Of a stretch of 16,306 nucleotides of DNA, positions 1 to 5,982 are shown in pieces (positions within the stretch are counted from its first letter, which is position 1; each line of letters opens with the position of its first letter). The notes under the pieces were generated by a model, which saw only the letters and a program-made list of their open reading frames with translations, made no database searches and was not told the origin of the DNA. Made by a program: the position numbers and the translations under genes. Source of the stretch: an uncultured Verrucomicrobiota bacterium (GTDB lineage Bacteria; Verrucomicrobiota; Verrucomicrobiia; Limisphaerales; JADLHS01); contig CALAYC010000194.1 of the NCBI GenBank assembly GCA_937894935.1, positions 1 through 16,306 of the forward strand, written 5' to 3'.

Positions 1-55
1 GGTTGGTGCGCACCTCGACGCGACGGACGGTTTCGAGCAGTTCAGCGGTGGTCAT
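1..55 (-). CDS. DUF58-domain protein, N-terminal 18 codons only (runs off left edge)
   Basis: The ATG on the minus strand at 55-53 opens MTTAELLETVRRVEVRTN. This closely resembles the usual start of DUF58 proteins (LL..VRRIEIRT.RLV), which are encoded next to moxR in many bacteria and are thought to be MoxR clients or partners, often in cell-envelope or metal-insertion functions. Only the N-terminus is present, so no catalytic or VWA-like region can be checked. The start overlaps the end of the upstream membrane-protein gene by 14 nt. I see no Shine-Dalgarno sequence, so translational coupling is likely. The identification rests on 18 residues plus the operon context. Confidence 0.6.
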   Translation of the reverse strand, partial: MTTAELLETVRRVEVRTN

Positions 56-428
56 ATGAAAACTTTACCAAATCGCCCGTCCGTTTCACCCGCCAAACAA
101 CCATCACCAAAAAACCGGCCCACAAAACTCCAATAAGCGCGAGTCGCGCGATTCTTTCGCTCGCGATCCACTGGCGAATCATTGCGGACTGGTTTTGCTC
201 TCCCAACCATCGTGGGGAAAACAAACAGATCGGGTGATTCTGGCGGATGAAAGCGGCAGTATTCTCAGGAATGCGCTCCCATGCGTCGCCACGACTCAAC
301 GATGGATTGGAAGCCAGCATTGCATTCGTCATTTGCTCGTTTGGTTGCAGCTCCCACATTGAAACAAAGCCCAGCAGGACGGCACCTACACTCGCCCACA
401 CCAACTGCCTGCCCAATTTTGCTTTCAT
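42..428 (-). CDS. small membrane protein of the moxR-DUF58 operon
   Basis: 128 residues starting MKAKLGRQLVWASVGAVLLG. A hydrophobic segment spans about residues 8-25 and a second about 94-113, leaving a central polar part of roughly 65 residues between them, probably on one face of the membrane. I do not recognise a named family. The ATG overlaps the stop of the preceding gene in an ATGA (428-425), and a purine-rich GGAGG-type ribosome-binding site made of two 7-bp repeats sits just upstream, so this start is preferred over a longer open frame reaching 593. The 3' end overlaps the DUF58 start. The tight packing suggests co-translation with its neighbours, as for the accessory membrane proteins commonly found in MoxR/DUF58 operons. 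Confidence 0.75.
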   Translation of the reverse strand: MKAKLGRQLVWASVGAVLLGFVSMWELQPNEQMTNAMLASNPSLSRGDAWERIPENTAAFIRQNHPICLFSPRWLGEQNQSAMIRQWIASERIARLALIGVLWAGFLVMVVWRVKRTGDLVKFSYDHR

Positions 429-787
429 ATCCTGCCTCCTGCCTGCGAGCCAAGCGTGTCCCAATATTGCTTCAGCCGATGTGAGAGGTATCCGAAAAGA
501 GCAACCAGTGAGAAAGCAGCTAGCGGATAAAAAAGGAAGAATCCAGTGACACCTCGAAAAGTTCCCCACGCCACACGCCTGGCGATTTCCCACGCGCCTA
601 CAGACTGAAAACCCGCATCAAAAAATCCCACGAGCGCGATGGAGATACAAAGCGCCACAGGAAAAGCCAGCGCCGCCGTCACCAAAGTGCCAACAGCCAA
701 ACAACGCACCCAATGAAGAAATGGGCGCGGCAACTTCAAATCTGGAACGTCTGAAACCACTAGTTCTGCTGGTTGCGCGCTAGCCAA
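425..787 (-). CDS. small membrane protein, probably with a frameshifted 5' end
   Basis: The open frame of 120 codons gives a protein with two strongly hydrophobic stretches, about residues 27-56 and 73-101, and a polar N-terminus. No family is recognised. The only start in this frame is a TTG at 787 with a poor ribosome-binding site. A much better start lies upstream at 827-825. It has GAGG spaced 7 nt before the ATG and lies 8 nt after the second moxR 3' end, but it runs into a stop after 15 codons (MSNEMPFLMSKKNLG). Removing one A from the A5 run at 794-790 would join the two frames as MSNEMPFLMSKKILASAQPAE. The gene therefore probably begins at 827 and carries a +1 frameshift, or the base call is wrong. 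Confidence 0.65.
   Translation of the reverse strand: MASAQPAELVVSDVPDLKLPRPFLHWVRCLAVGTLVTAALAFPVALCISIALVGFFDAGFQSVGAWEIARRVAWGTFRGVTGFFLFYPLAAFSLVALFGYLSHRLKQYWDTLGSQAGGRI
430..443 (-). repeat. two perfect 7-bp repeats forming the ribosome-binding site
   Basis: On the minus strand the unit GGCAGGA occurs twice in tandem directly before the TATGA of the overlapping stop/start. The repeat encodes the last residues of the upstream protein (AGGRI) and also supplies the AGGAGG-like Shine-Dalgarno sequence of the 128-residue membrane protein. Its 7-bp period matches the three other tracts in this window. Confidence 0.75.
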
Positions 788-835
788 GATTTTTCTTCGA
801 CATCAAGAACGGCATTTCGTTTGACATGGACAACC

Positions 836-946
836 TCACGGCACCGGGACGGCGTTAAACACTTTCTTGATAATCGCATCCGTCGTCACCGCTTGCGCCT
901 CGGCTTCGTAGGTCAGGATGATGCGATGCCGCAACACATCCGGGCC
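836..946 (-). repeat. second copy of the moxR 3' end (111 bp, 36 codons plus stop)
   Basis: On the minus strand this stretch encodes GPDVLRHRIILTYEAEAQAV and the following 16 residues, exactly the last 36 residues of MoxR plus its TGA. Against the true moxR end at 1469-1579 it has 7 mismatches in 111 bp and no gaps. All seven are silent third-position changes (CGG/CGC, GAG/GAA, ATT/ATC, AAA/AAG, AAC/AAT, GCC/GCT, GTC/GTG). The copy begins 4 bases after the toxin stop codon. It has no start of its own, so it is a remnant and not a gene. Confidence 0.93.
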
Positions 947-950
947 AAAT

Positions 951-1214
951 TCAACCAAGCAGTTTGTTATAGTCTTCATGTGTGCCAATCCAGACCCATT
1001 CGTAGCCGTCGTTGACTTTGTGGCCCAAGGCGCGGTAGTGGTCGCCCACGCGGATGGAAAATCTTTCCCCTCGCCCTGCCAGCTTCTTGAAATCAAGGGA
1101 AGGATGCTGAGGATCGTTCCGCCAGAGCCCGTAATTTTTCACGGCCAGCCTCTGGATGCGCTCTGGCAGGCCTTCGTAGAGCTTCCAAAACCGGCGCGTG
1201 GCGCGGGAGGTCAT
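951..1214 (-). CDS. RelE/ParE-superfamily toxin
   Basis: 87 residues, basic, with the layout of RelE/ParE-fold toxins: an N-terminal helix pair rich in Arg and Lys (RATRRFWKLYEGLP), then a strand-rich half with RFSIRVGDHYRALGHK (about residues 50-65) and the typical ending WIGTHEDYNKLL. Toxins of this fold either cleave mRNA on the ribosome or poison gyrase; the sequence does not tell which. Its ATG overlaps the antitoxin stop by 4 nt (ATGA, 1214-1211), with the antitoxin first, the usual type II order. The length is normal and the gene appears intact. It sits between two copies of the moxR 3' end, so it is a recent guest in the moxR operon. Confidence 0.85.
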   Translation of the reverse strand: MTSRATRRFWKLYEGLPERIQRLAVKNYGLWRNDPQHPSLDFKKLAGRGERFSIRVGDHYRALGHKVNDGYEWVWIGTHEDYNKLLG

Positions 1215-1426
1215 TCTTTTTCGGAAGGCCAGTCGCGGAGCATGCCGGCCTCACGCTCGGCATCCGCTTCGCTGAAAAGAAGATCCAACTTGCCCGCCGC
1301 CGCATCGCCTTCCATCTGGCGACTCCAAAGTTCGTGATAACGCGCGCTGACCCATGCGGCCAACCGGTCGAAGTCGGACGGCGCAAGCCGAGCGGCTGCT
1401 TGTTCAATTTCTTCCACCGTAGTCAT
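1211..1426 (-). CDS. antitoxin of the RelE/ParE-type pair
   Basis: 71 residues, acidic (MTTVEEIEQAAARLAPSDFD...), predicted mostly helical, with an Asp/Glu-rich C-terminal tail ending DWPSEKE. I recognise no ribbon-helix-helix or helix-turn-helix motif with confidence. The antitoxin role is inferred from size, charge, position before the toxin and the 4-nt overlap with it. The N-terminus resembles short antitoxins that begin with a phrase like 'L...DFD.LAAWV..R' and accompany RelE-like toxins in environmental genomes. It starts 42 bp after the moxR stop. That spacer is AT-rich and holds TTGA (1440-1443) and TCAA (1458-1461) as an interrupted dyad, a possible autoregulatory operator. Confidence 0.75.
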   Translation of the reverse strand: MTTVEEIEQAAARLAPSDFDRLAAWVSARYHELWSRQMEGDAAAGKLDLLFSEADAEREAGMLRDWPSEKE

Positions 1427-1468
1427 GGCTCGACTCTAGTTGATATAATTTGGTGATTCAAGCGGGCT

Positions 1469-1579
1469 TCACGGCACCGGCACAGCATTAAACACCTTCT
1501 TGATGATCGCATCCGTCGTCACCGCTTGCGCTTCGGCTTCGTAGGTCAGGATGATGCGATGGCGCAACACATCCGGGCC
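1469..1579 (-). repeat. moxR 3' end, copy attached to the gene
   Basis: This is the partner of the 836-946 repeat: 111 bp covering MoxR residues 291-326 and the stop. The identity between copies ends sharply at the GGC codon of GPDVL. Upstream sequences are unrelated (toxin 3' end on one side, moxR on the other). Confidence 0.93.
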
Positions 1580-2449
1580 GATACTCTTCACGTCCTCGGG
1601 CGTGACGTAGGTGCGGCCTTGCAACAACGCCCACGCTTTCGCAGCGAGTGTCAGGAAGATGGTTGCGCGCGGCGATGCGCCGAACTGAATGTAATGTTTC
1701 ACGTCCAGCTTGTATTTCTCCGGCTGGCGCGTGGCGAACACGACTTGCACAATGTAATCGCGCACTTTGTCGTCCACATGAATCTGATCCACCAGCTTGC
1801 GCGCCTGGAGAATTTCATCGAGACCGATAACCGGTTTCACCGGTGATTCCGGCGACGTGAACGCCATCCGATCGAGAATCTTTCGTTCTTCCGCTTCCGA
1901 CGGATAATCGAGAATCACCTTGAACATGAACCGATCCACCTGCGCTTCGGGCAGCGGATACGTGCCTTCCTGATCAATCGGATTCTCGGTCGCCAACACC
2001 AGAAACGGTGACGGCAACGCCATGGTTTCGCCACCGAGCGTCACCTGCCGTTCCTGCATCGCTTCCAGCAAGGCCGACTGCACTTTCGCCGGTGCGCGAT
2101 TGATTTCGTCCGCAAGCAAAAAGTTGGCGAATACCGGTCCGCGCGTAGCGTGATATTTTCCGTCCTGCGGACTGTAAATCAACGTGCCCACGATGTCCGC
2201 GGGCAACAGGTCGGGTGTAAATTGAATGCGGCGAAAACTCGCCTGCACCGCCGATGCGAGTGTGCGGACGGAAAGCGTTTTGGCCAATCCCGGCACGCCT
2301 TCGAGCAACACGTGACCGTTAGCCAACAAACCGACGAGAAGACGATCCACCAGTTGTTCCTGCCCTACGATAACTCCGGCGATTTCCGCGCGAAGTCGTT
2401 TCACCCACGCGGCTACGGCCTGCACCGGTTCGTTCAGTGATTGATTCAT
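1469..2449 (-). CDS. moxR: MoxR-family AAA+ ATPase
   Basis: 326 residues, a normal length for the family. Visible motifs: Walker A GVPGLAKT at 51-58, Walker B FLLADE at 110-115 followed by the family signature INRAPAKVQSALLEAMQE, sensor 1 VLATENP at 151-157, and EAQVDRF at about 168-174. MoxR proteins are chaperone-like ATPases that help mature or activate protein complexes, usually working with neighbouring DUF58 or VWA proteins. Here the DUF58 partner lies downstream in the same operon. The last 36 codons exist in a second copy beyond a toxin-antitoxin pair, so the present 3' end may have been supplied by incoming DNA. The reading frame is intact. The ATG is preceded by no clear Shine-Dalgarno sequence. 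Confidence 0.95.
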   Translation of the reverse strand: MNQSLNEPVQAVAAWVKRLRAEIAGVIVGQEQLVDRLLVGLLANGHVLLEGVPGLAKTLSVRTLASAVQASFRRIQFTPDLLPADIVGTLIYSPQDGKYHATRGPVFANFLLADEINRAPAKVQSALLEAMQERQVTLGGETMALPSPFLVLATENPIDQEGTYPLPEAQVDRFMFKVILDYPSEAEERKILDRMAFTSPESPVKPVIGLDEILQARKLVDQIHVDDKVRDYIVQVVFATRQPEKYKLDVKHYIQFGASPRATIFLTLAAKAWALLQGRTYVTPEDVKSIGPDVLRHRIILTYEAEAQAVTTDAIIKKVFNAVPVP

Positions 2450-2457
2450 GTCCGGCC

Positions 2458-2486
2458 ACTTTAGAGGCGCATCGCAGGCGACTCAA
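2458..2486 (-). promoter_or_regulatory. candidate moxR promoter
   Basis: Reading the minus strand, TTGAGT (2486-2481) is followed 17 bp later by TAAAGT (2463-2458), a fair match to a housekeeping sigma promoter. Transcription would start at about 2451, almost on the ATG at 2449, which would make the mRNA nearly leaderless. A small perfect hairpin, AACGGCG-3 nt-CGCCGTT (2494-2510), lies just upstream at the polX stop but lacks a T tract. Confidence 0.35.
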
Positions 2487-2509
2487 GTTCGAGAACGGCG
2501 TCGCGCCGT

Positions 2510-4258
2510 TTACTTCTCGCGCTTCCTTGCGAGTTCTTTGCGGAGCTTATCCAATGGCAGCGTGTTAATAACGTCGCTTCTGGTGAGCCAGGCTTTGCGC
2601 GCCAGGCCGACGCCAAGTCGAAGATAATTCGCATCCAGCTTTCGATGTGCATCCGGATTGATGACGCACTTAATGCCTTTGCTGCGGGCGTAAAACCACT
2701 TGCGCCAGTCGAGGTCCAATCGCCACGGATTGCAATTCAGCTCAATCCACGTGCCGGTTTCCGCGCACGCATCAATCACCGCTTCCTGATTCACCGGATA
2801 CGCTTCGCGCTCAAGCAACAATCGCCCCGTCAGATGACCGAGCATGTGAACGTATTTATTCTCCGCGGCACGAATCAGTCGCTTGGTGTTATCAGCTTCG
2901 CTCTTACCGGGAACATGAAGACTCGCCACTACCACATCCAGTTCCGCGAGCAATTCATCATCGAAATCAAGCTTGTCTTTCAACACGTCCACTTCGCTTC
3001 CGGTGAGCAATCGAAAATCACTGCCTTCATCGGCGAGTTTCTGATTGAGCTGTTTGATTGCTACGATCTGTTCGCGCAGGCGTTGCGGATCGAGTCCTCG
3101 CGCCTGAAAGGAAGCGCGCGAGTGATCGGTAATCGCCCAGTATTGCAAGCCCAGCTCCTGCATGCTGGTTGCGATTTCTTCCAACGTGCAATGACCGTCG
3201 CTCCACGTGCTGTGATTGTGCAATGCGCCTTTCAAATCAGTCCACTCGAGCAGGCGCGGCATCTTCCCGGTTTCTGCGATAGCGAATTCGCCGTGGTCTT
3301 CGCGCATTTCCGGCGGCACGTACGCGAGATCCAACGCCGCAAAAATGTCCTCTTCCGTCGCGCACGGAACGCGCAATTTCGGATCGCGCGTTTCCTCCTT
3401 GGAGCGGAACAGGCCGTATTCGTTAAGCCGCAGTCCGCGCGCAATCGCCCGTTGCCGCATCACGATGTTGTGTTCCTTGCTGCCGGTGAAATACGCGAGC
3501 GCAAAGGGAAATTCTTCATCGCTGACCACGCGCAAATCCGCCTGAATTCCGCCCGCGAGAATTACGCTGGCTTTCGTATCACCTTTCGCGCTGACACTGA
3601 GAATTCCCGGTTGCGCAACGAAGTATTCAATCACCACCGTCGGTTGTTTTGACGAAACCAGAAAATCAATATCACCAATCGTTTCGCGCCAGCGCCGCAA
3701 ACTGCCCGCGGTGCTGCAACGAATCACATCCGGATGTTGCCGCAAACTTTCGAGAATCGGTTCGGCCACCGCGAGCGCTTTATCGAGATGCGTGCGTTGA
3801 CCGTAAAGCCGCCGATGCGCGATGCCTTCGAGGAGTTTCGCCTGCGTCTTTTCACCGAACCCATCGAGTTCCGCGACTTTTCCTTCGCGACACGCCGCTT
3901 CCAGTTTTTCCACGGAATCAACGCCGAGATGCTTGTACAACGCGATGATTTTTCTGGGACCGAGCCCGGGAATATCGAGCATCGCCACCTGACCGGGCGG
4001 AACGGACGCTTTCAAATCCACGTAATATTTCATCGTCCCGGTGGTGACGAGTTCGGTGATTTTCTGTTGCAACGCGTCGCCGATACCTTTGAGTTCGCCG
4101 AGACGATTTTCCGCGACCACTTTCTCAAGCGGCTCGTTGAGGCTTTCAATAATCCGCGCGCCGTTGAGATAAGCGCGCGTCTTGAACGGGTTCTCGCCCT
4201 TGAGTTCGAGTAACGTGCCGATCTCCACCAGAATTTCCGCCACGCGTTCTTTGTCCAT
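2510..4258 (-). CDS. polX: DNA polymerase/3'-5' exonuclease PolX
   Basis: 582 residues, close to the roughly 570 usual for bacterial PolX, which acts in gap filling during base-excision repair. Helix-hairpin-helix segments lie at about 55-67 (ELKGIGDALQQKI), 94-104 (LDIPGLGPRKI) and 130-142 (ELDGFGEKTQAKL). The polymerase core has GSLRRWRETIGDID at 185-198, with catalytic Asp196 and Asp198, and the third Asp in QADLRV at 241. The C-terminal PHP nuclease domain starts at about 345 with HNHSTWSDGH. It keeps its metal ligands: His347, His349, Asp354, ITDH (Asp378, His379), Glu422, His448, His475 and DAH (Asp536, His538). The exonuclease should therefore be active. The gene stands alone between the fabF terminator and moxR. 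Confidence 0.96.
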   Translation of the reverse strand: MDKERVAEILVEIGTLLELKGENPFKTRAYLNGARIIESLNEPLEKVVAENRLGELKGIGDALQQKITELVTTGTMKYYVDLKASVPPGQVAMLDIPGLGPRKIIALYKHLGVDSVEKLEAACREGKVAELDGFGEKTQAKLLEGIAHRRLYGQRTHLDKALAVAEPILESLRQHPDVIRCSTAGSLRRWRETIGDIDFLVSSKQPTVVIEYFVAQPGILSVSAKGDTKASVILAGGIQADLRVVSDEEFPFALAYFTGSKEHNIVMRQRAIARGLRLNEYGLFRSKEETRDPKLRVPCATEEDIFAALDLAYVPPEMREDHGEFAIAETGKMPRLLEWTDLKGALHNHSTWSDGHCTLEEIATSMQELGLQYWAITDHSRASFQARGLDPQRLREQIVAIKQLNQKLADEGSDFRLLTGSEVDVLKDKLDFDDELLAELDVVVASLHVPGKSEADNTKRLIRAAENKYVHMLGHLTGRLLLEREAYPVNQEAVIDACAETGTWIELNCNPWRLDLDWRKWFYARSKGIKCVINPDAHRKLDANYLRLGVGLARKAWLTRSDVINTLPLDKLRKELARKREK

Positions 4259-4304
4259 ACCGCAAGTTAAACAACTTCAGTTCCTAAAGTCAGGGGCTTT
4301 GCAC

Positions 4305-4333
4305 AAAAAAACCGCCGAGAGTGACTCGGCGGT
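4305..4333 (-). terminator. intrinsic terminator of fabF
   Basis: On the minus strand a perfect 9-bp stem, ACCGCCGAG/CTCGGCGGT (4333-4325 with 4319-4311), has a 5-nt loop and is followed directly by seven T (4311 side to 4305). It lies 17 bp after the fabF stop. Confidence 0.9.
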
Positions 4334-4350
4334 TAAAAAGAGAAAACCGA

Positions 4351-5610
4351 TTATCCGACGAACTTCTTCGCCGTAATCGTCGAGTTGTGACCGCCAAAGC
4401 CGAACGAATTGTTCACGATGGCGTTCACCGGCATTTCGCGCGCGGTGTTTGGCACGTAATCGAGATCACACTCCGGATCAGGCGTGGTGTAATTGATCGT
4501 CGGCGGAACGATACCATGCTTGATAGCCAACGCGCAGACCGCCATTTCAATTGCGCCTGCCGCACCGAGCATGTGACCGGTCGCGCCTTTGGTGGAACTC
4601 ACGACCAGCTTGCGTGCGTGTTCGCCGAAAACAGATTTAATCGCCTGCGTTTCGCAAACGTCGCCCTGCGGTGTGGAAGTGCCGTGCGCGTTGATGTAAG
4701 TGATATCGGTGGTGTTCAGGCCGCCCGTGCGCAACGCCGCTTTCATGCAACGCGCCGCGCCTTCGCCGGCCGGAGCGGGCGCCGTCAGGTGATACGCATC
4801 CGCGGTGTTGCCGTAACCGACGATTTCGCAATAAATCTTTGCGCCGCGTTTCTTCGCATGCTCGAGTTCCTCAAGACAAAGCACGCCCGCACCTTCGCCC
4901 ATGACGAAACCATCGCGATCTTTATCAAACGGACGGGACGCGCGTTTCGGATCATCGTTGCGCGTGCTCATCGCTTTCATGGCACAAAATCCACCGATGC
5001 CCACAGGCACAATTGCCGCTTCACTGCCGCCGGCAAACATCATGACCGCCTCGCCCATCTTGATGGTGCGCCAGGCTTCGCCGATGGCGTGATTCGCCGT
5101 CGCGCACGCGGAACAGGTGGCAAAGTTCGGCCCACGCAAATTGTTGTACATCGAGAACAGACCGCTGGCCATGTTGCTGATGAGCATCGGAATCATGAAC
5201 GGCGAGAGCCGCCCTGGACCGCGTTCCAACAATACTTTGACCTGCGCCGTAGTGGTCTCGAGTCCGCCGATGCCGGAGCCGAGAATGACGCCGATTTCGT
5301 CGCGATTCAGTTTATCGAGTTCCGCGCCGGAATCTTTCAACGCCTGCCAACCGGCATAGACGCCGAATTGCGAGTAACGATCCGTGCGCCGGACTTCCTT
5401 GGGATTGGGAAACGCTGGCGCCGGATCGAAGTCACGCACCTCTCCCGCCATCTGCGTATCGAAGTTCGTGGGATCGAATGCGGTGATGCGGTCGATGCCG
5501 CTGTCGCCGGCGATGAGTCGTTTCCAAAAAGTTTCGACGTCGTTACCGAGCGGGGAAACCATGCCCAAACCCGTGACGACTACTCTGCGTTCCTGCCAGT
5601 TACTCGCCAT
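4351..5610 (-). CDS. fabF: beta-ketoacyl-ACP synthase II
   Basis: 419 residues, normal for FabF, the condensing enzyme that extends acyl-ACP with malonyl-ACP in fatty-acid synthesis. The Cys-His-His triad is visible: Cys169 in TCSACATANH, His309 in YINAHGTST and His346 in KGATGHMLGA. The gating-loop region NNSFGFGGHN is at about 400-409. The N-terminus RRVVVTGLGMVSPLG fits the family, supporting the ATG at 5610 although no Shine-Dalgarno sequence is visible and a terminator-like hairpin stands right before it. It lies 65 bp downstream of acpP, the usual gene order, but fabD and fabG are not in this window. A strong terminator closes the unit. Confidence 0.97.
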   Translation of the reverse strand: MASNWQERRVVVTGLGMVSPLGNDVETFWKRLIAGDSGIDRITAFDPTNFDTQMAGEVRDFDPAPAFPNPKEVRRTDRYSQFGVYAGWQALKDSGAELDKLNRDEIGVILGSGIGGLETTTAQVKVLLERGPGRLSPFMIPMLISNMASGLFSMYNNLRGPNFATCSACATANHAIGEAWRTIKMGEAVMMFAGGSEAAIVPVGIGGFCAMKAMSTRNDDPKRASRPFDKDRDGFVMGEGAGVLCLEELEHAKKRGAKIYCEIVGYGNTADAYHLTAPAPAGEGAARCMKAALRTGGLNTTDITYINAHGTSTPQGDVCETQAIKSVFGEHARKLVVSSTKGATGHMLGAAGAIEMAVCALAIKHGIVPPTINYTTPDPECDLDYVPNTAREMPVNAIVNNSFGFGGHNSTITAKKFVG

Positions 5611-5614
5611 AAAT

Positions 5615-5657
5615 AAAAACGGGGCAGTTCAAGCTGCTTACAGCCGGCACTGCCCCG
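5615..5657 (-). terminator. intrinsic terminator or attenuator between acpP and fabF
   Basis: On the minus strand CGGGGCAGT (5657-5649) pairs with ACTGCCCCG (5628-5620), with a 20-nt loop that holds a smaller GCTG/CAGC stem. Five T follow, and fabF begins only about 5 nt later. The structure should end many acpP transcripts and let a fraction read into fabF, giving more ACP than FabF. It also occupies the place of a fabF ribosome-binding site. Confidence 0.8.
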
Positions 5658-5675
5658 AAAACTTGCTGGTCACAA

Positions 5676-5918
5676 TTACTTCTGTTGCTCTTCGACGTAC
5701 TTGATAACGTCGCCAACGCTTTGGAGCTTCTCGGCCTGCTCATCGGGAATCTCGCTGCCGAATTCTTCTTCCAGGGCCATGACCAGTTCCACCGTGTCCA
5801 GGGAATCTGCACCGAGATCTTCGATGAACTTGGCTTCGGGGGTGACTTGCTCAGGCTTCACGCCAAGTTGCTCGACGATGATATCCTTTACGCGCTGCTC
5901 GATTGATTTTTCTGACAT
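5676..5918 (-). CDS. acpP: acyl carrier protein
   Basis: 80 residues, strongly acidic, with the phosphopantetheine attachment motif GADSLDTVELVMALEEEF; Ser39 in DSL is the carrier serine. Length and sequence are those of the housekeeping ACP that shuttles acyl chains in type II fatty-acid synthesis. The ATG at 5918 is preceded by AGGA at a suitable distance (AACAGGATAAAACC). It is the first gene of an acpP-fabF unit with a good promoter upstream and a terminator-like hairpin downstream, so it is likely expressed above fabF. Confidence 0.98.
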   Translation of the reverse strand: MSEKSIEQRVKDIIVEQLGVKPEQVTPEAKFIEDLGADSLDTVELVMALEEEFGSEIPDEQAEKLQSVGDVIKYVEEQQK

Positions 5919-5945
5919 GGTTTTATCCTGTTAAATTGTGCCGTT

Positions 5946-5974
5946 TGTTTATGCGGGGCGATGATACCCGTCAA
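5946..5974 (-). promoter_or_regulatory. acpP promoter with an overlapping GC-rich dyad
   Basis: On the minus strand TTGACG (5974-5969), a 17-bp spacer, then TAAACA (5951-5946), about 28 bp before the acpP ATG. CGGGGC (5980-5975) and GCCCCG (5959-5954) form a dyad that straddles the -35 box and ends in the spacer, so it could be a repressor site. That last point is speculative. Confidence 0.55.
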
Positions 5975-5982
5975 GCCCCGAA

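Noticed and set aside
788..796. Programmed slippage at the A5 run before the 120-residue membrane protein
   Set aside because: Five A are too few for efficient transcriptional slippage, and no stimulating structure is visible; mutation or base error is simpler.
836..1096. 86-codon minus-strand frame that ends in the MoxR C-terminal sequence
   Set aside because: It is a chance fusion of an alternate frame of the toxin gene with the duplicated moxR end; it has no start signal and overlaps the toxin.
918..1337. 139-codon plus-strand frame across the toxin-antitoxin pair
   Set aside because: It lies antisense to two well-supported overlapping genes and has no recognisable motif or ribosome-binding site.
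836..1579. Insertion sequence or composite transposon around the TA pair
   Set aside because: No transposase and no terminal inverted repeats; the flanking direct repeats are moxR coding sequence.
2494..2510. Terminator for polX at its stop codon
   Set aside because: The 7-bp hairpin is perfect but no T tract follows on the minus strand.
2645..3652. 335-codon plus-strand frame opposite polX
   Set aside because: PolX on the other strand has complete catalytic motifs; this frame is an antisense shadow.
4321..5616. 431-codon plus-strand frame opposite fabF
   Set aside because: FabF motifs on the minus strand are complete; the Arg/His-rich composition of this frame is typical of an antisense shadow.
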